The notes: generated by a model not told the origin, from the letters alone. A stretch of DNA of 64,000 bases from Rhodoferax koreense (GCF_001955695.1 NZ_CP019236.1:2728001-2792000); one strand, 5' to 3'. Shown: positions 1 through 8,809, counted from the stretch's first letter. Numbers and translations are program-made.

Positions 1-1526
1 CCGGACACTACTTCGCCGAAAGCCGGCTGGACGGAATCTCGCGCTTCATCGCCTATCGCGTGATCTCGCCCTACCGGGTCGTGGCCTACACCGGCCTGGC
101 CAGGGACGAGGTTCTGGCCGAGTACGAAGCGCGCCGCGACAGGCTCAGGGAATTCCTCGTCTTCGCGACGGGCGTCGTGCTTCTCGCGACCGGTGCCCTG
201 ACGTTGCTGGTGCTGCGCCTGCACGCGTCGCGGCTGCGGGCCGCCGCGGCGGAGGACCGTTTCCAGGCGGCGTCCGATGCGCAGCTCGATCCGTTTTTCA
301 TGCTCTCCGTGAAGCGCGCCGAAAGCGGCGCACCCGGCGACTTCGTATGCGAACATGCCAATCCTCCCGCGCTGCACTGGCTCGCGCGCGAGCGAGCGCA
401 GGTGGTGGGGCAATCCGCCTTGAGCCTGGTTCCGAAGGACCTGAGGCCTCACCTGCGCGAGGTCTACGAAACCGTGCTGCTGACGCGCGGGCCGCTGGAG
501 GAGGAATTCTCTTGGCACACGAAGCAGGGCGAGGTGCGGCGGGTGGTGCAGCAGGTCGTGCCCGTCAGCGACGGGCTTGCCATCACCATGCGCGACATCA
601 CCCAGACCCGCGCCAAGGAAGAACTGCTGCGAGAGCAGCGGGTGGCGCTGGAGCACAACGAGCGTCAGCTGCTGGCGATCACCAACAACGTGCCCGTGCT
701 GATCTCCTATGTCGACCGCGATCGCACCATCGTGTTCGTCAACGAGACCCACCGACGTTGGTACGGGTCCACGTGGCAGACGCCGGTTGGCAAGAAACTG
801 TTCGAACACTGGAGCCCGGCCGTCCAGGAGGAGCGGATTCCCTATGTGATCCGGGCCATGGGCGGCGAACGCGTGGAGTTCCTCGCGAGCCGCGAAACGG
901 TCGATGGCTTGCGCACCCTGCAGAGCATCTATGTGCCGGACGTGGATGCCGATGGCCTGGTGCAGGGCATCTACATGCTGAGCTTCGACATCACCGATTT
1001 CAAGCGGACGGAGGCCGAGCTCTCCAACCTGCTGTACCGGGACACCTTGACCGGCCTGGACAACCGGCTTCGATTCAATGAGCTCCTGCCCCAGGCCCTG
1101 GCCAGGGCCAAGCGGTCCTCCAAAGGGATCGCATTGCTGTTCCTGGACGTCGACAGGTTCAAGCACATCAACGACACCCATGGGCACGCCATCGGCGACG
1201 ACGTCCTCAAGAAGGTGGCGAAGAGACTCCGGCAGGTCGTGCGCGAGACGGACATGGTGGTTCGCCTGGCGGGCGACGAATTCATCCTGCTGCTCGAGGA
1301 ACTCGGTGGCCCGAAGGAATCCGAAGCCGTGGCGTCCAAGGTGGTGGCGCAATTTCGCACGCCCTTGTCATTGGGCACCATTTCCCTCCCGGTCACGGTC
1401 AGCGTCGGGGTCGCCTACGACGACGGCACCGGGCTCAGTGGCAAGGCCTTGCTGCAGATGGCCGATGAACAGCTCTATGCGGCGAAGGCGGCCGGACGCA
1501 ACGCGTTTTCGGCGGCGCGGTACTGA
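1..1526 (+). CDS. Membrane-bound PAS/GGDEF diguanylate cyclase, 5' partial
   Basis: Makes the second messenger cyclic di-GMP from two GTP at the inner membrane. The reading frame is already open at position 3, so the start lies before the window; 507 residues are visible. The visible start looks like the end of an extracytoplasmic sensor domain (Cache-like). A membrane segment follows at about residues 50-72, then two PAS domains (about 90-200 and 220-335) and a C-terminal GGDEF domain. The active-site loop reads AGDEF rather than GGDEF, a variant often still active. An RxxD inhibitory site (RETD) lies five residues before it, so product feedback is likely. No EAL domain follows. The sensed signal cannot be told from sequence. 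The gene is convergent with the MFS gene that ends 24 bases downstream. Confidence 0.9.
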   Translation, partial: GHYFAESRLDGISRFIAYRVISPYRVVAYTGLARDEVLAEYEARRDRLREFLVFATGVVLLATGALTLLVLRLHASRLRAAAAEDRFQAASDAQLDPFFMLSVKRAESGAPGDFVCEHANPPALHWLARERAQVVGQSALSLVPKDLRPHLREVYETVLLTRGPLEEEFSWHTKQGEVRRVVQQVVPVSDGLAITMRDITQTRAKEELLREQRVALEHNERQLLAITNNVPVLISYVDRDRTIVFVNETHRRWYGSTWQTPVGKKLFEHWSPAVQEERIPYVIRAMGGERVEFLASRETVDGLRTLQSIYVPDVDADGLVQGIYMLSFDITDFKRTEAELSNLLYRDTLTGLDNRLRFNELLPQALARAKRSSKGIALLFLDVDRFKHINDTHGHAIGDDVLKKVAKRLRQVVRETDMVVRLAGDEFILLLEELGGPKESEAVASKVVAQFRTPLSLGTISLPVTVSVGVAYDDGTGLSGKALLQMADEQLYAAKAAGRNAFSAARY

Positions 1527-1549
1527 GCGGCGTCGCGCCTGTGCCGCTG

Positions 1550-2797
1550 TCAGGCGAAGGCCTCGCGGGGCCGCGGCGCCTTGCCGAAGTCCCGCTGCGC
1601 CAGCCAGAACACCGGCCCCGCCAACAAGGCCGCCGCGGCCAAAGCCACGAAGGCGATGCCGAAGTGCTGGCCGTCGCCGACGATCAGGTTCGCGGCGCCG
1701 GGGCTGATGGCCGCGCCGATGCCCTGCAGCGTCATCACCAGCCCGAGCGCGGTATTAAAACGCCCGCTGCCGCGGGTGTAGCGCTGCACTAGCAGCGGCG
1801 TGGCCACGCCGAGCGCGCCAGCGGCCAGGCCATCCAGGACCTGCACCGGGATGTTGTTCCACTCGCTGGTGAAGGCATAGGCCAGCGCGCCGCGCAACGG
1901 CAGCACCAGGATGGCGGCATAGAAGAACCAGGCCACGTCGAAACGCCGGCTGCGCGACACCCACAACGCGACCGGAATCATCGTGAGCTGCGCGACCACG
2001 ATGGCGATGCCCGTCCACAGCAGCGGGGCCGAGCCGGCCACCGTCGCGGCCAGACGCTGGTTCAGCAGGGGCAGCATGGCCGCATTGCCGAGGTGGAAGA
2101 ACGCACAGGCCAGGGCGAACAGCAGCAGCGGCCGGTTGCGAAAGAGGGCGCGCACCGGTGCGTGGCCTTCGGCGTCCACCACCGCGGGCGGTGCGTCCTG
2201 AGGCTCATTGCCGCGCGCGGCCTCATGGTCGATGTCGGCCGGCCGGATGGCCAGGATCGACAGGAGTGCGCCGCAGGCCATCGCGCCCATGACCGCCAGC
2301 ATCCACGGCGCGCCGAACCAGTGCGCCGCCAGGCCGGCGCCGATGGCCGACACCATGTTGCCCGCGTGGCTGAACGCCTCGTTGCGGCCGGTCTGGCGCT
2401 TGAATCCGGCGGATCTGGCCAGGCCGAGCGTGAGCGCGGCCATGGCGGCGGCCAGCAGGGCGCCGGCAACGCCGGTGACGATCTGCGAGGCCATCAGCAG
2501 CGGCCCCGCGAGCGTGGTGAAGGCCAGGGCGCTCGCGCCCATGATGGCCACGGCCGAGACCGCTGTCATGGCGCGCTTGGCGGATGCGCGGTCGACCCAA
2601 GCGCCCGCCAGCGGTGTCATGGCCACGGCCGCCAGTCCCCCGGCGGTCATGGTGTAGCCGATCCAGGCCTGCGGCACCTTGTTTTCCTGCAGGTACGTCG
2701 CGAGGAACGGCCCGAGGCCGTCCCGCACGTCGGCCATGAAAAACGCGAGCCAGGAGAGCGCGATCAGCGAGGTCGGAAGCGTCGATGGACCGCGCAT
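1550..2797 (-). CDS. MFS transporter
   Basis: A 415-residue hydrophobic protein with the pattern of about 12 membrane helices typical of the major facilitator superfamily. Early in the protein there is a loop of the MFS type (GAWVDRASAKR) between helices 2 and 3. A charged cytoplasmic stretch rich in D, E and A near the middle (about residues 195-215) separates the two six-helix halves. The start is well fixed: an AGGAGG ribosome site overlaps the stop codon of the gene upstream, so the two are probably translationally coupled. It is the last gene of a minus-strand operon with two repeat-containing proteins of unknown role. The substrate cannot be inferred; drug or metabolite efflux is the generic possibility. 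Confidence 0.88.
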   Translation of the reverse strand: MRGPSTLPTSLIALSWLAFFMADVRDGLGPFLATYLQENKVPQAWIGYTMTAGGLAAVAMTPLAGAWVDRASAKRAMTAVSAVAIMGASALAFTTLAGPLLMASQIVTGVAGALLAAAMAALTLGLARSAGFKRQTGRNEAFSHAGNMVSAIGAGLAAHWFGAPWMLAVMGAMACGALLSILAIRPADIDHEAARGNEPQDAPPAVVDAEGHAPVRALFRNRPLLLFALACAFFHLGNAAMLPLLNQRLAATVAGSAPLLWTGIAIVVAQLTMIPVALWVSRSRRFDVAWFFYAAILVLPLRGALAYAFTSEWNNIPVQVLDGLAAGALGVATPLLVQRYTRGSGRFNTALGLVMTLQGIGAAISPGAANLIVGDGQHFGIAFVALAAAALLAGPVFWLAQRDFGKAPRPREAFA

Positions 2798-2806
2798 GGC
2801 CGCCTC

Positions 2807-3361
2807 CTAGGCCGTTTGTCCGGGGCCGAACGGCTGGCCGTTCACGCTGTGCGCTTCGATGACGCGGCCTTCGCCCGTGGCCAGTGGCCGCGCCGGCCCC
2901 TCGGCCACGACCTGGTCGCCGATCTGCAGGCCGAGCGCGGCCAGGCCATCGGGCCGGGTGTGCACGAAATCGCCGTTGTCGAGCACCACGCCGTTGGGCT
3001 CGCCGTGCTTGGCATAGTTGAAACGCAGCACGCGGCCCTTGGCTTTGGCATGCGCGACGGCTGGCGTGGGCTCGACGCCATCGATGGCGGCCACCCGGGC
3101 CAGACGGTACACGAAATGCGCGGACTCGCCCTTGGGTGAAGGGCCTTCCTCCGCGCCTTCGATGCGCAGTTGCTGGCCCGGTTGCAGCGCGCGCAGCATT
3201 TCGCCGACGCTGGCGTCCTGGGGATCGGTCACGAACTGCGTGGGCGTGCCGTCGGTGTCGATCAGCAGCCCTTCGATGCCGCCCTTGGGGCTGTAGATGA
3301 GTTGGGTGAACTGGCCTTCGATGGCCCAGAGTTCGGTGGCGTGGTGGTGTGGTTTGGGCAT
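2807..3361 (-). CDS. Repeat protein of unknown function (cytoplasmic paralogue)
   Basis: Not recognised by name. The 184-residue protein is built from two similar units of about 75-90 residues (about 10-95 and 105-180). Each runs: G-x-V/F, a short turn, G-x-V-L-D-N-G or L-I-D-T-D-G-T, then L-x-x-G-D/Q-x-V/L-x-x-E-G, and ends in an I-x-A/A-x-I strand, a pattern that suggests a small beta barrel. The same unit occurs twice in the gene just upstream (3395-4201). There is no signal peptide, and the N-terminus has a short His run (HHH at residues 5-7). A GAGG ribosome site precedes the ATG. The gene lies between its paralogue and the MFS gene in one operon. An OB-like fold is my inference. Confidence 0.7.
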   Translation of the reverse strand: MPKPHHHATELWAIEGQFTQLIYSPKGGIEGLLIDTDGTPTQFVTDPQDASVGEMLRALQPGQQLRIEGAEEGPSPKGESAHFVYRLARVAAIDGVEPTPAVAHAKAKGRVLRFNYAKHGEPNGVVLDNGDFVHTRPDGLAALGLQIGDQVVAEGPARPLATGEGRVIEAHSVNGQPFGPGQTA

Positions 3362-3394
3362 GGTGAGGTCCTCAGGGTCGGTTGGAAAAATGGT

Positions 3395-4201
3395 TCAGGA
3401 TGCGGGCACGGGTGGTGCCGGCGGGACGGGTGGCACGGGTGGGACGGGTGCGGTCGCGCCCGCGGGCATGGGCCGCGGCGGATGGGCCCGACCCGGCCCG
3501 CGCGGGCTGCCCGGCGCCGGGGGCTCGCGACCGGGGCCGGCGAACAGTTCGCGCATGGTCTCGGCCGAGCTGCCGATGGCGGTGGCTTCCAGTGCGCTGC
3601 CCTGGGGCGTGCGGCTGCCCCAGCCGCGCGCCCAGACGCTGCTGCCGACCTGCAGGCCGGGCACGAGGCCGGCGCCCAGGTGCGGCGCGAAACGCACGAT
3701 GCTGCCGTTGTCGAGCAGCACGCCGTTCGCGTCGCCGCGGTCGGTATAGAGCAGCCGCGCCACCTTGCCGCTGGCGCTCATCGCGGTCAGCGCGGCGGGA
3801 TCGCGTGGCGGTGGCGGGGGCAGGCCGGTGGCGGGCGGCTGGATGTCGACGCGCCGGTTGCCCGCGCCGACGCTCGCGGCGCGCACGACTGGCAGGTTCG
3901 GCGTGCGCCAGCCCGTCACCTGCACGGTGTCACCGGGCTTGAAGTTCTGCAGCATGGTGGTCGACAGGTGCGGTGGGAAGCCGACCTGCGTGCCGTCGGC
4001 GAGCATCAGCCCATCGACTTCGCCGTTCGGATTGACAAGCCACTGCTGGATGCGGCCGGTGACAGCGGACGGCGCGGACGGCGCCTCCAACGGGGGGGGC
4101 GGCGCGAGTGGGGCGGCGGGTTGGGGCGCGGGCTGAGCCCAGGCGCCAACAGCGGCGAGGGTCAGCGCGGAGAAAAGGGTGGAACGTCGAAGGGTTCGCA
4201 T
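3395..4201 (-). CDS. Exported repeat protein of unknown function
   Basis: A 268-residue protein with a clear signal peptide (RR, hydrophobic core, cleavage near AWAQ), then a Pro/Ala-rich stretch. Two copies follow of the unit seen in the neighbouring 2807-3361 gene (about residues 45-110 and 140-205). The second copy has V-L-L-D-N-G-S-I-V-R-F-A-P-H, very close to V-V-L-D-N-G-D-F-V-H in the neighbour. The C-terminal 45 residues are Pro/Gly-rich with a P-P-V-P-P repeat, so the tail is probably unstructured. An AGGAG ribosome site supports the ATG. It is probably periplasmic and probably works with its cytoplasmic paralogue, 33 bases downstream. Function unknown. Confidence 0.7.
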   Translation of the reverse strand: MRTLRRSTLFSALTLAAVGAWAQPAPQPAAPLAPPPPLEAPSAPSAVTGRIQQWLVNPNGEVDGLMLADGTQVGFPPHLSTTMLQNFKPGDTVQVTGWRTPNLPVVRAASVGAGNRRVDIQPPATGLPPPPPRDPAALTAMSASGKVARLLYTDRGDANGVLLDNGSIVRFAPHLGAGLVPGLQVGSSVWARGWGSRTPQGSALEATAIGSSAETMRELFAGPGREPPAPGSPRGPGRAHPPRPMPAGATAPVPPVPPVPPAPPVPAS

Positions 4202-4313
4202 GGCAAGGCTCCTGTTGGATGAGGTGCCTCTGGCTTCTCAAGTCCCGTGCCAGTGCGAAATCCCTTATAAATCAAGGGCCTGCGGCGCGAGAGGGCGCCG
4301 ATGTGGATGACCG

Positions 4314-4333
4314 GCGGACACCATGGTGTCCGC
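4314..4333. repeat. Perfect 20-base palindrome between two minus-strand genes
   Basis: A perfect inverted repeat with no spacer: ten bases (GCGGACACCA) followed by their exact complement. It lies between the stop of the MBL-fold gene (4364) and the start of the exported repeat protein (4201). No T run follows on either strand, so it is a poor intrinsic terminator; a protein-binding operator is the other reading. Confidence 0.5.
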
Positions 4334-4363
4334 ATCGGGGACGGTTTGTCGTTCAGCCGCGAC

Positions 4364-5248
4364 TCACCATTTCATTTCGCCCTTCGCCACCTTGGCGCTG
4401 ATCTCCAGCGAACCCGGTTCGCCGGCCTTGGGAAACTGCTTTTTCATCGCCTTGATCAGCGCTTGCGAATTGGCGGCCTTGGCGGCCTCGCGGTCGAAGC
4501 TGCGGATGTAGTCGGCCGTGTACCTGGCGGCGTTCAGCGCCTTCGACGCACCCGGCAGGTAATGGCCGGGCACGACCACCGCCGGCCGCAGCTTCTGGAT
4601 GTCGGCCAGCGTCGCGAGCCAATCGGCGTGCGATTGCGGCGTCTGCGTGTCGGCCATCCACACATGCAGGTTGTTGGCCAGCACCACGCCGCCGACCACG
4701 GCCTTCAGCGAAGGAATCCACACATAGCTGCGCTCGGGCTGCGCGCCGTCGAGTCCCTTGATCTCCAGCGTCCGGCCTTCGATCGAAAGGCTGTCGCCCT
4801 GCAGCACCTCGGGCACGATGGTGGCGACCGGCGCGTCGGCCTTGAGTTGCGGGCCCCAGAACGCGAGTTTGCCCGCGGCGGTTTCCTGGATGTGCGCCAC
4901 GGTCTGCGGCGTGGCCACGATCTTCGCGTCGGGGAAGGCGGCATGGATGGTTTCCAGGCCGAAGTAGTAGTCCGGGTCGCCGTGGCTGATGTAGACGGTG
5001 GTGAGTTTCTTCCCGCTGGCGCGGATCTTCCCGACCAGCTGGAGCGCCTGGGATTGGCCGAACTGCGCGTCGATGAGCACCGCTTCGCGCTTGCCGCTGA
5101 CCAACACCGAGGAGACCGGGAACACAGCTTCGTGGCCGGGGTTGTAGACGTCGAGTTGCAGCGGGCCGGCGGCCATGGCGGGGGCGACGAGCGCGGCGGC
5201 GGCGATGGCAGCGAACGCGCGGCGCGTGGTGGAGGCGAGGTGGTTCAT
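4364..5248 (-). CDS. Secreted MBL-fold protein with altered metal-binding motif
   Basis: A 294-residue member of the metallo-beta-lactamase fold superfamily with an N-terminal signal peptide (RR at residues 9-10, cleavage near AMA-A), so it is probably periplasmic. The fold is visible from the early strand ending in L-I-D-A, the I-S-H-G-D-P-D-Y-Y-F-G loop at 87-97, and a late V-V-V-P-G-H-Y loop. In the canonical HxHxDH motif the second His is Asp91 and the last His is Tyr94. Metal binding is therefore changed or lost, as in some quorum-quenching-like or non-hydrolytic subfamilies. It is divergent from a LysR regulator 120 bases away, which is the obvious candidate controller. Substrate unknown. 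Confidence 0.8.
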   Translation of the reverse strand: MNHLASTTRRAFAAIAAAALVAPAMAAGPLQLDVYNPGHEAVFPVSSVLVSGKREAVLIDAQFGQSQALQLVGKIRASGKKLTTVYISHGDPDYYFGLETIHAAFPDAKIVATPQTVAHIQETAAGKLAFWGPQLKADAPVATIVPEVLQGDSLSIEGRTLEIKGLDGAQPERSYVWIPSLKAVVGGVVLANNLHVWMADTQTPQSHADWLATLADIQKLRPAVVVPGHYLPGASKALNAARYTADYIRSFDREAAKAANSQALIKAMKKQFPKAGEPGSLEISAKVAKGEMKW

Positions 5249-5302
5249 GGTTTGACGGGATGGGTGGGTTGCGATGGCCGAATGTTAGTTGTGAAAAATG
5301 AA

Positions 5303-5331
5303 TTGAAAAACCCTAGAATCCGCGCTAATTT
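5303..5331 (+). promoter_or_regulatory. Sigma-70-type promoter for the LysR gene
   Basis: TTGAAA, a 17-base spacer, then TAATTT, ending 37 bases before the ATG at 5369. It sits in a low-GC pocket of the 120-base divergent region between the LysR gene and the MBL-fold gene. LysR proteins usually bind such regions and control both directions. Confidence 0.5.
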
Positions 5332-5368
5332 GTTGCTGGAAATCGCTCTAATCACGCGATCGAAATGG

Positions 5369-6337
5369 ATGGATACGTTGAAGGCCATGCAGGTGTTCGT
5401 GGCCGTGGCGGACGCGGGCAGCCAGACGGCCGCCGCCGAGCGGCTGGACCTCTCACGCCCCGTGGTGTCGCGCTACGTGGCCGAGCTCGAAGCCTGGACC
5501 GGTGCCCGCCTCCTGCACCGCACCACGCGCAAGCTGAGCCTGACGCCGGCCGGTGGCGAAACCCTGCAGCGTTGCCGCGAGGTGCTGGCGCTGAGCGACG
5601 ACATGCGCTCGGCCGTGGCGCTGCCGGACCCCACGCCCCAGGGCCTGCTGCGGATCACGGTCAGCACGTCGTTCGGGCAGATGCAGCTGGCCGCGGCCGT
5701 GGCCGATTTCGTCAAGCGGCATCCCGCCGTGAGCGTCGACCTGGTGATGCAGGACCGTGCGGTGAACCTCGTGGAGGAACGCATCGACCTGGCGGTGCGC
5801 ATCGCCTCCGAACTCGATCCCAACCTCATCGCGCGCCGGCTCACGGTGTGCCGTTCGGTGGTGTGCGCCGCGCCCGCCTACCTGGCCGTGCATCCGCCGA
5901 TCCGCCGCATGGCCGATCTGGGCGTGCACAACTGCCTGACCCATTCCTACTACGGCAAGACCCTGTGGCACTACGAGCAGGATGGCGAGCCGTCTTCGGT
6001 GGCCGTGGGCGGCAACCTCAGCGCCAACGAATCCACCTCGCTCATGCAGGCCACGCTGGCCGGGCTGGGCGTGGCCCTGTTGCCGACCTTCATGGCGGTG
6101 CCGCTGCTGCGCAGCGGCGAACTGGTGGCGGTGTTGCCCGCGGTGTGCCAGCGCGAGCTCGGCATCTACGCCGTGTATTCCTCGCGCCGCAACATGCCGG
6201 CCGCCTTGCGGGCCATGCTCGACTTCCTGGCCGAGCGCTTCCCGCCCGAGCCGCCGTGGGACCGGCCGGCGGACGCCTGCCTCAAAGACGCAAAAGCAAG
6301 GCCGAAGCCGCGCACACCAGGAGGAAAGGCAGGCTGA
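5369..6337 (+). CDS. LysR-family transcriptional regulator
   Basis: A 322-residue LysR regulator of normal family length. Residues 1-60 hold the winged helix-turn-helix (M-D-T-L-K-A-M start, then R-P-V-V-S-R-Y-V-A-E-L-E, L-L-H-R-T-T-R). The periplasmic-binding-like effector domain runs from about 90 to 290. I chose the ATG at 5369 because the protein begins exactly at the usual LysR N-terminus. The reading frame is open far upstream, but that part has no LysR character and overlaps the divergent gene. The 3' end overlaps the convergent transporter gene by 56 bases. Likely target: the divergent MBL-fold gene and itself. Confidence 0.92.
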   Translation: MDTLKAMQVFVAVADAGSQTAAAERLDLSRPVVSRYVAELEAWTGARLLHRTTRKLSLTPAGGETLQRCREVLALSDDMRSAVALPDPTPQGLLRITVSTSFGQMQLAAAVADFVKRHPAVSVDLVMQDRAVNLVEERIDLAVRIASELDPNLIARRLTVCRSVVCAAPAYLAVHPPIRRMADLGVHNCLTHSYYGKTLWHYEQDGEPSSVAVGGNLSANESTSLMQATLAGLGVALLPTFMAVPLLRSGELVAVLPAVCQRELGIYAVYSSRRNMPAALRAMLDFLAERFPPEPPWDRPADACLKDAKARPKPRTPGGKAG

Positions 6338-7430
6338 TGCGGTGAAATTCGCGCAGGCCGTTGGGCAGTTTCGCCAGGCGCAGCGCGATCAGGTTGGCCA
6401 GCGATCCCAGCACGCAGCCGAAGCCGCCCACGCTCACGCCCGCAGCCAGCGCGGGCAGGTCGCGCACCGTGCCGTCGAGCAGGATGGCGGCCGGCACGTT
6501 GCTGATCACCTGCGAGGCGGCAATGGCCGCGAGGTAGGCGCGCCAGCCCTCATTGATGGGCCACTGCTTGAGCAGCGCGGCGATGGCCGGCAGCTCGGCA
6601 AGCTGGCGCAGGTCGACGAACATCAGCGCGATGATGGCCAGGAGCGCCCAGTCCACGCCGCGCAGCACGCGCGGATACAGCAGCAGGAAGGCGCCGAACA
6701 CCAGGCCCAGCCCGGCCAGCAGCCAGTGCCGGTCGAGTGCAATGACGAAGGCGACGAACAGCACGCCGGCCAGCGTCAGCAGGCGCGGCTGCACCGGGGC
6801 CGCGTCGGGCGCGGGCTTGAGCGCGATGGCCGTCTTCGGCACCAGCACCCACACGGCGACGAACAGCCAGAACAGCATCACCGCCACGGTCGGCGCCATC
6901 ATGCCCATGAAGCCGAAGAAGCTGTCGCCCGAGCGGTGCCAGAGGTAGAGATTCTGCGGATTGCCGATGGGTGTGAGGGCCGAGCCGGCGTTCACGGCCA
7001 GCGCCTCCAGCACCACCAGCCGGGCCAGCGGCAGGTGCGCCTGCGTGGCCAGCACGCGGGTCAGCGGCACCAGCAGGAACAGGCTCACGTCGTTGGTGAC
7101 CAGGGCCGACAGCAGGGCCGCCGCGGCCGTGAGCAGCAGGGCCAGACCGCGCAGGTCGGTCATGCGGCCGAGCAGTTTCTGGGCCGTGGCCTGCAGCATG
7201 CCGCTGCGCTCCACGCCCTGGGTGATGGCCAGCAGTCCGGCCAGCGCGCCGACCGTCTGCCAGTCGACCAGCTTCAGGTAGTCGGCCGGCGCGCGCGGAT
7301 TGAAGACGGCGAAGCCGATGGCCACGGCCACCAGCACCCACAACAGGTGGTTGCCGCCGGGCGCATCCTCGGGCGTGTCGGCCTTGGAGGCAGCGGGGAA
7401 GGGGGGCGGTGTGGCTTGGGAATCGGTCAT
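6282..7430 (-). CDS. SLC13/ArsB-NhaD-type anion transporter
   Basis: A 382-residue membrane protein of the ion-transporter superfamily that includes CitM, ArsB and the DASS carriers. The inner half has T-N-D-V-S-L-F-L-L-V-P and A-L-T-P-I-G-N-P-Q-N-L-Y-L, the N-D and G-N-P-Q-N signatures of substrate/Na+ loops. A second loop (S-Q-V-I-S-N-V-P-A-A) recurs near residue 315, as expected from the internal inverted repeat. The ATG at 7430 lies 11 bases past the stop of the response regulator gene, so transporter and two-component system form one operon. The substrate is probably a carboxylate or oxyanion; sequence alone does not decide. Confidence 0.83.
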   Translation of the reverse strand: MTDSQATPPPFPAASKADTPEDAPGGNHLLWVLVAVAIGFAVFNPRAPADYLKLVDWQTVGALAGLLAITQGVERSGMLQATAQKLLGRMTDLRGLALLLTAAAALLSALVTNDVSLFLLVPLTRVLATQAHLPLARLVVLEALAVNAGSALTPIGNPQNLYLWHRSGDSFFGFMGMMAPTVAVMLFWLFVAVWVLVPKTAIALKPAPDAAPVQPRLLTLAGVLFVAFVIALDRHWLLAGLGLVFGAFLLLYPRVLRGVDWALLAIIALMFVDLRQLAELPAIAALLKQWPINEGWRAYLAAIAASQVISNVPAAILLDGTVRDLPALAAGVSVGGFGCVLGSLANLIALRLAKLPNGLREFHRISLPFLLVCAASALLLRL

Positions 7431-7441
7431 GGAGCAAGTGC

Positions 7442-8809
7442 TCAATCGAGCTGGTACTGTGCCATCTTGCGGTAGAGCAATTGGCGGTGGATGCCGAGGC
7501 TGCGTGCGGCCTCGGCGCGGTTGCCCTGGCTGCGCGCCAGGGCGTGTGCGATGAGCAGGCGTTCGAGCCGCTCCACCGCGGCGGGCAGTTCGCCATCGAG
7601 CCAGTCGGCCGGCAGGGCCGTGCCGGCCTGGGCTCGATCGGCCTGGTCCATGGCGGGCCCCAGGTCTTCCGCACCGATGACGCGGTGCCGCACCAGGGCC
7701 TGGCAGCGCGCCATCAGGTTGCGCAGTTCGCGCACGTTGCCGGGCCAGGGGTGGCGCAGCAGCCATTGGGCGGCGTCGTTCGAGAGCAGCTTGGCCGGCG
7801 CGTCGTGGTCGTCGGCGGCAGCGCGGCGCAGGAAATGTTCGGCCAGCGGCAGGATGTCGGCCAGCCGCTCGCGCAGCGGCGGCAGCCGGATCGTCAGCAC
7901 GTCGAGCCGGTACAGCAGGTCCTCACGAAAGCGGCCGTCGCGCACGGCGGCGGCCAGGTCGCGGTGGGTGGCGGCGATCACCCGCACGTCGACACGCACG
8001 GTCCGGTGGCTGCCCAGCGGCGTGACCTCGCCTTCCTGCAGCACGCGCAGGATCTTGGCCTGTACGGCGGGCGCCATGTCGCCGATCTCGTCGAGCAGCA
8101 GCACGCCGCCATCGGCCGCGCGGAAACAGCCGGGGCGGTCCGCGGTGGCGCCGCTGAACGCGCCGCGCACATGGCCGAAGAGCTCGCTCTCCAGCAGATC
8201 CTTCGGGATCGCCGCGCAGTTGATGGCGACGAAGGGCGCGCCGGCCCGGGCCGAATGGCGGTGCAGGGCGCGCGCCACCATTTCCTTGCCGGTGCCGGTC
8301 TCCCCCAGCACCAGCACCGGCGCGCTGCTGGCGGCGGCCAGGCCGATGCGCTTGTGCACTTCGCGCATCGCGTCGCTGACGCCGATAAGGCCGGTGGCGT
8401 CGTCTTCGGCTTCGGAGGCTGCCGGCGCGGCGCGCTCGGCCGGCGTCTCGGCACGCAGCGCGCGCGCCAGCACGTCGATCACCGCCTGGCGGCTGATCGG
8501 CTTGGCCAGGTGGTCGAAGGCGCCCAGGCGCATGGCCTCGATGGTGTTGCCGCCGCTGGCGAAGGCGGTGAGCACGATCACCGGTGGCAGGCGGCTGAGC
8601 CGGGCACGCATGGCCGCGAGCGTCTGCAGCCCGTCCATGCCGGGCATGCGGTGGTCGAGGAAGACGGCGTCGCAGCGATTGCGCTGCAGCGCCTCTAGCC
8701 CTTCTGCACCGCTGGCGCAGGCCAGGACCTCATGGCCGAGGCTGTGCAGCGTCTCGGCCAGGGTTTCGCGGAAGGCCGCATCGTCGTCGACGATCAGCAG
8801 TCGCGCCAT
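7442..8809 (-). CDS. NtrC-family sigma-54 response regulator
   Basis: A 455-residue activator: receiver domain 1-115 with the acidic pocket D8-D9-D10, phosphoacceptor Asp52 and Lys103; AAA+ domain from about 140 to 375 with Walker A G-E-T-G-T-G-K-E (169-176) and Walker B L-L-L-D-E-I; C-terminal Fis-type helix-turn-helix (R-A-E-A-A-R-S-L-G-I-H). The sigma-54 contact loop reads GAFSGA (216-221) instead of the usual GAFTGA, a Thr-to-Ser change that may alter activation strength. The first 16 bases overlap the kinase gene upstream, and the transporter gene follows 11 bases later. Expected to switch on a sigma-54 promoter when phosphorylated by the cognate kinase. Confidence 0.93.
   Translation of the reverse strand: MARLLIVDDDAAFRETLAETLHSLGHEVLACASGAEGLEALQRNRCDAVFLDHRMPGMDGLQTLAAMRARLSRLPPVIVLTAFASGGNTIEAMRLGAFDHLAKPISRQAVIDVLARALRAETPAERAAPAASEAEDDATGLIGVSDAMREVHKRIGLAAASSAPVLVLGETGTGKEMVARALHRHSARAGAPFVAINCAAIPKDLLESELFGHVRGAFSGATADRPGCFRAADGGVLLLDEIGDMAPAVQAKILRVLQEGEVTPLGSHRTVRVDVRVIAATHRDLAAAVRDGRFREDLLYRLDVLTIRLPPLRERLADILPLAEHFLRRAAADDHDAPAKLLSNDAAQWLLRHPWPGNVRELRNLMARCQALVRHRVIGAEDLGPAMDQADRAQAGTALPADWLDGELPAAVERLERLLIAHALARSQGNRAEAARSLGIHRQLLYRKMAQYQLD

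Noticed and set aside
1267..1290. AGDEF in place of GGDEF as a sign of an inactive enzyme
   Set aside because: AGDEF variants are often active, and the RxxD site is kept, so inactivity is not supported.
4301..5368. Long N-terminal extension of the LysR gene
   Set aside because: The family begins exactly at 5369 and the extension overlaps the divergent MBL-fold gene.
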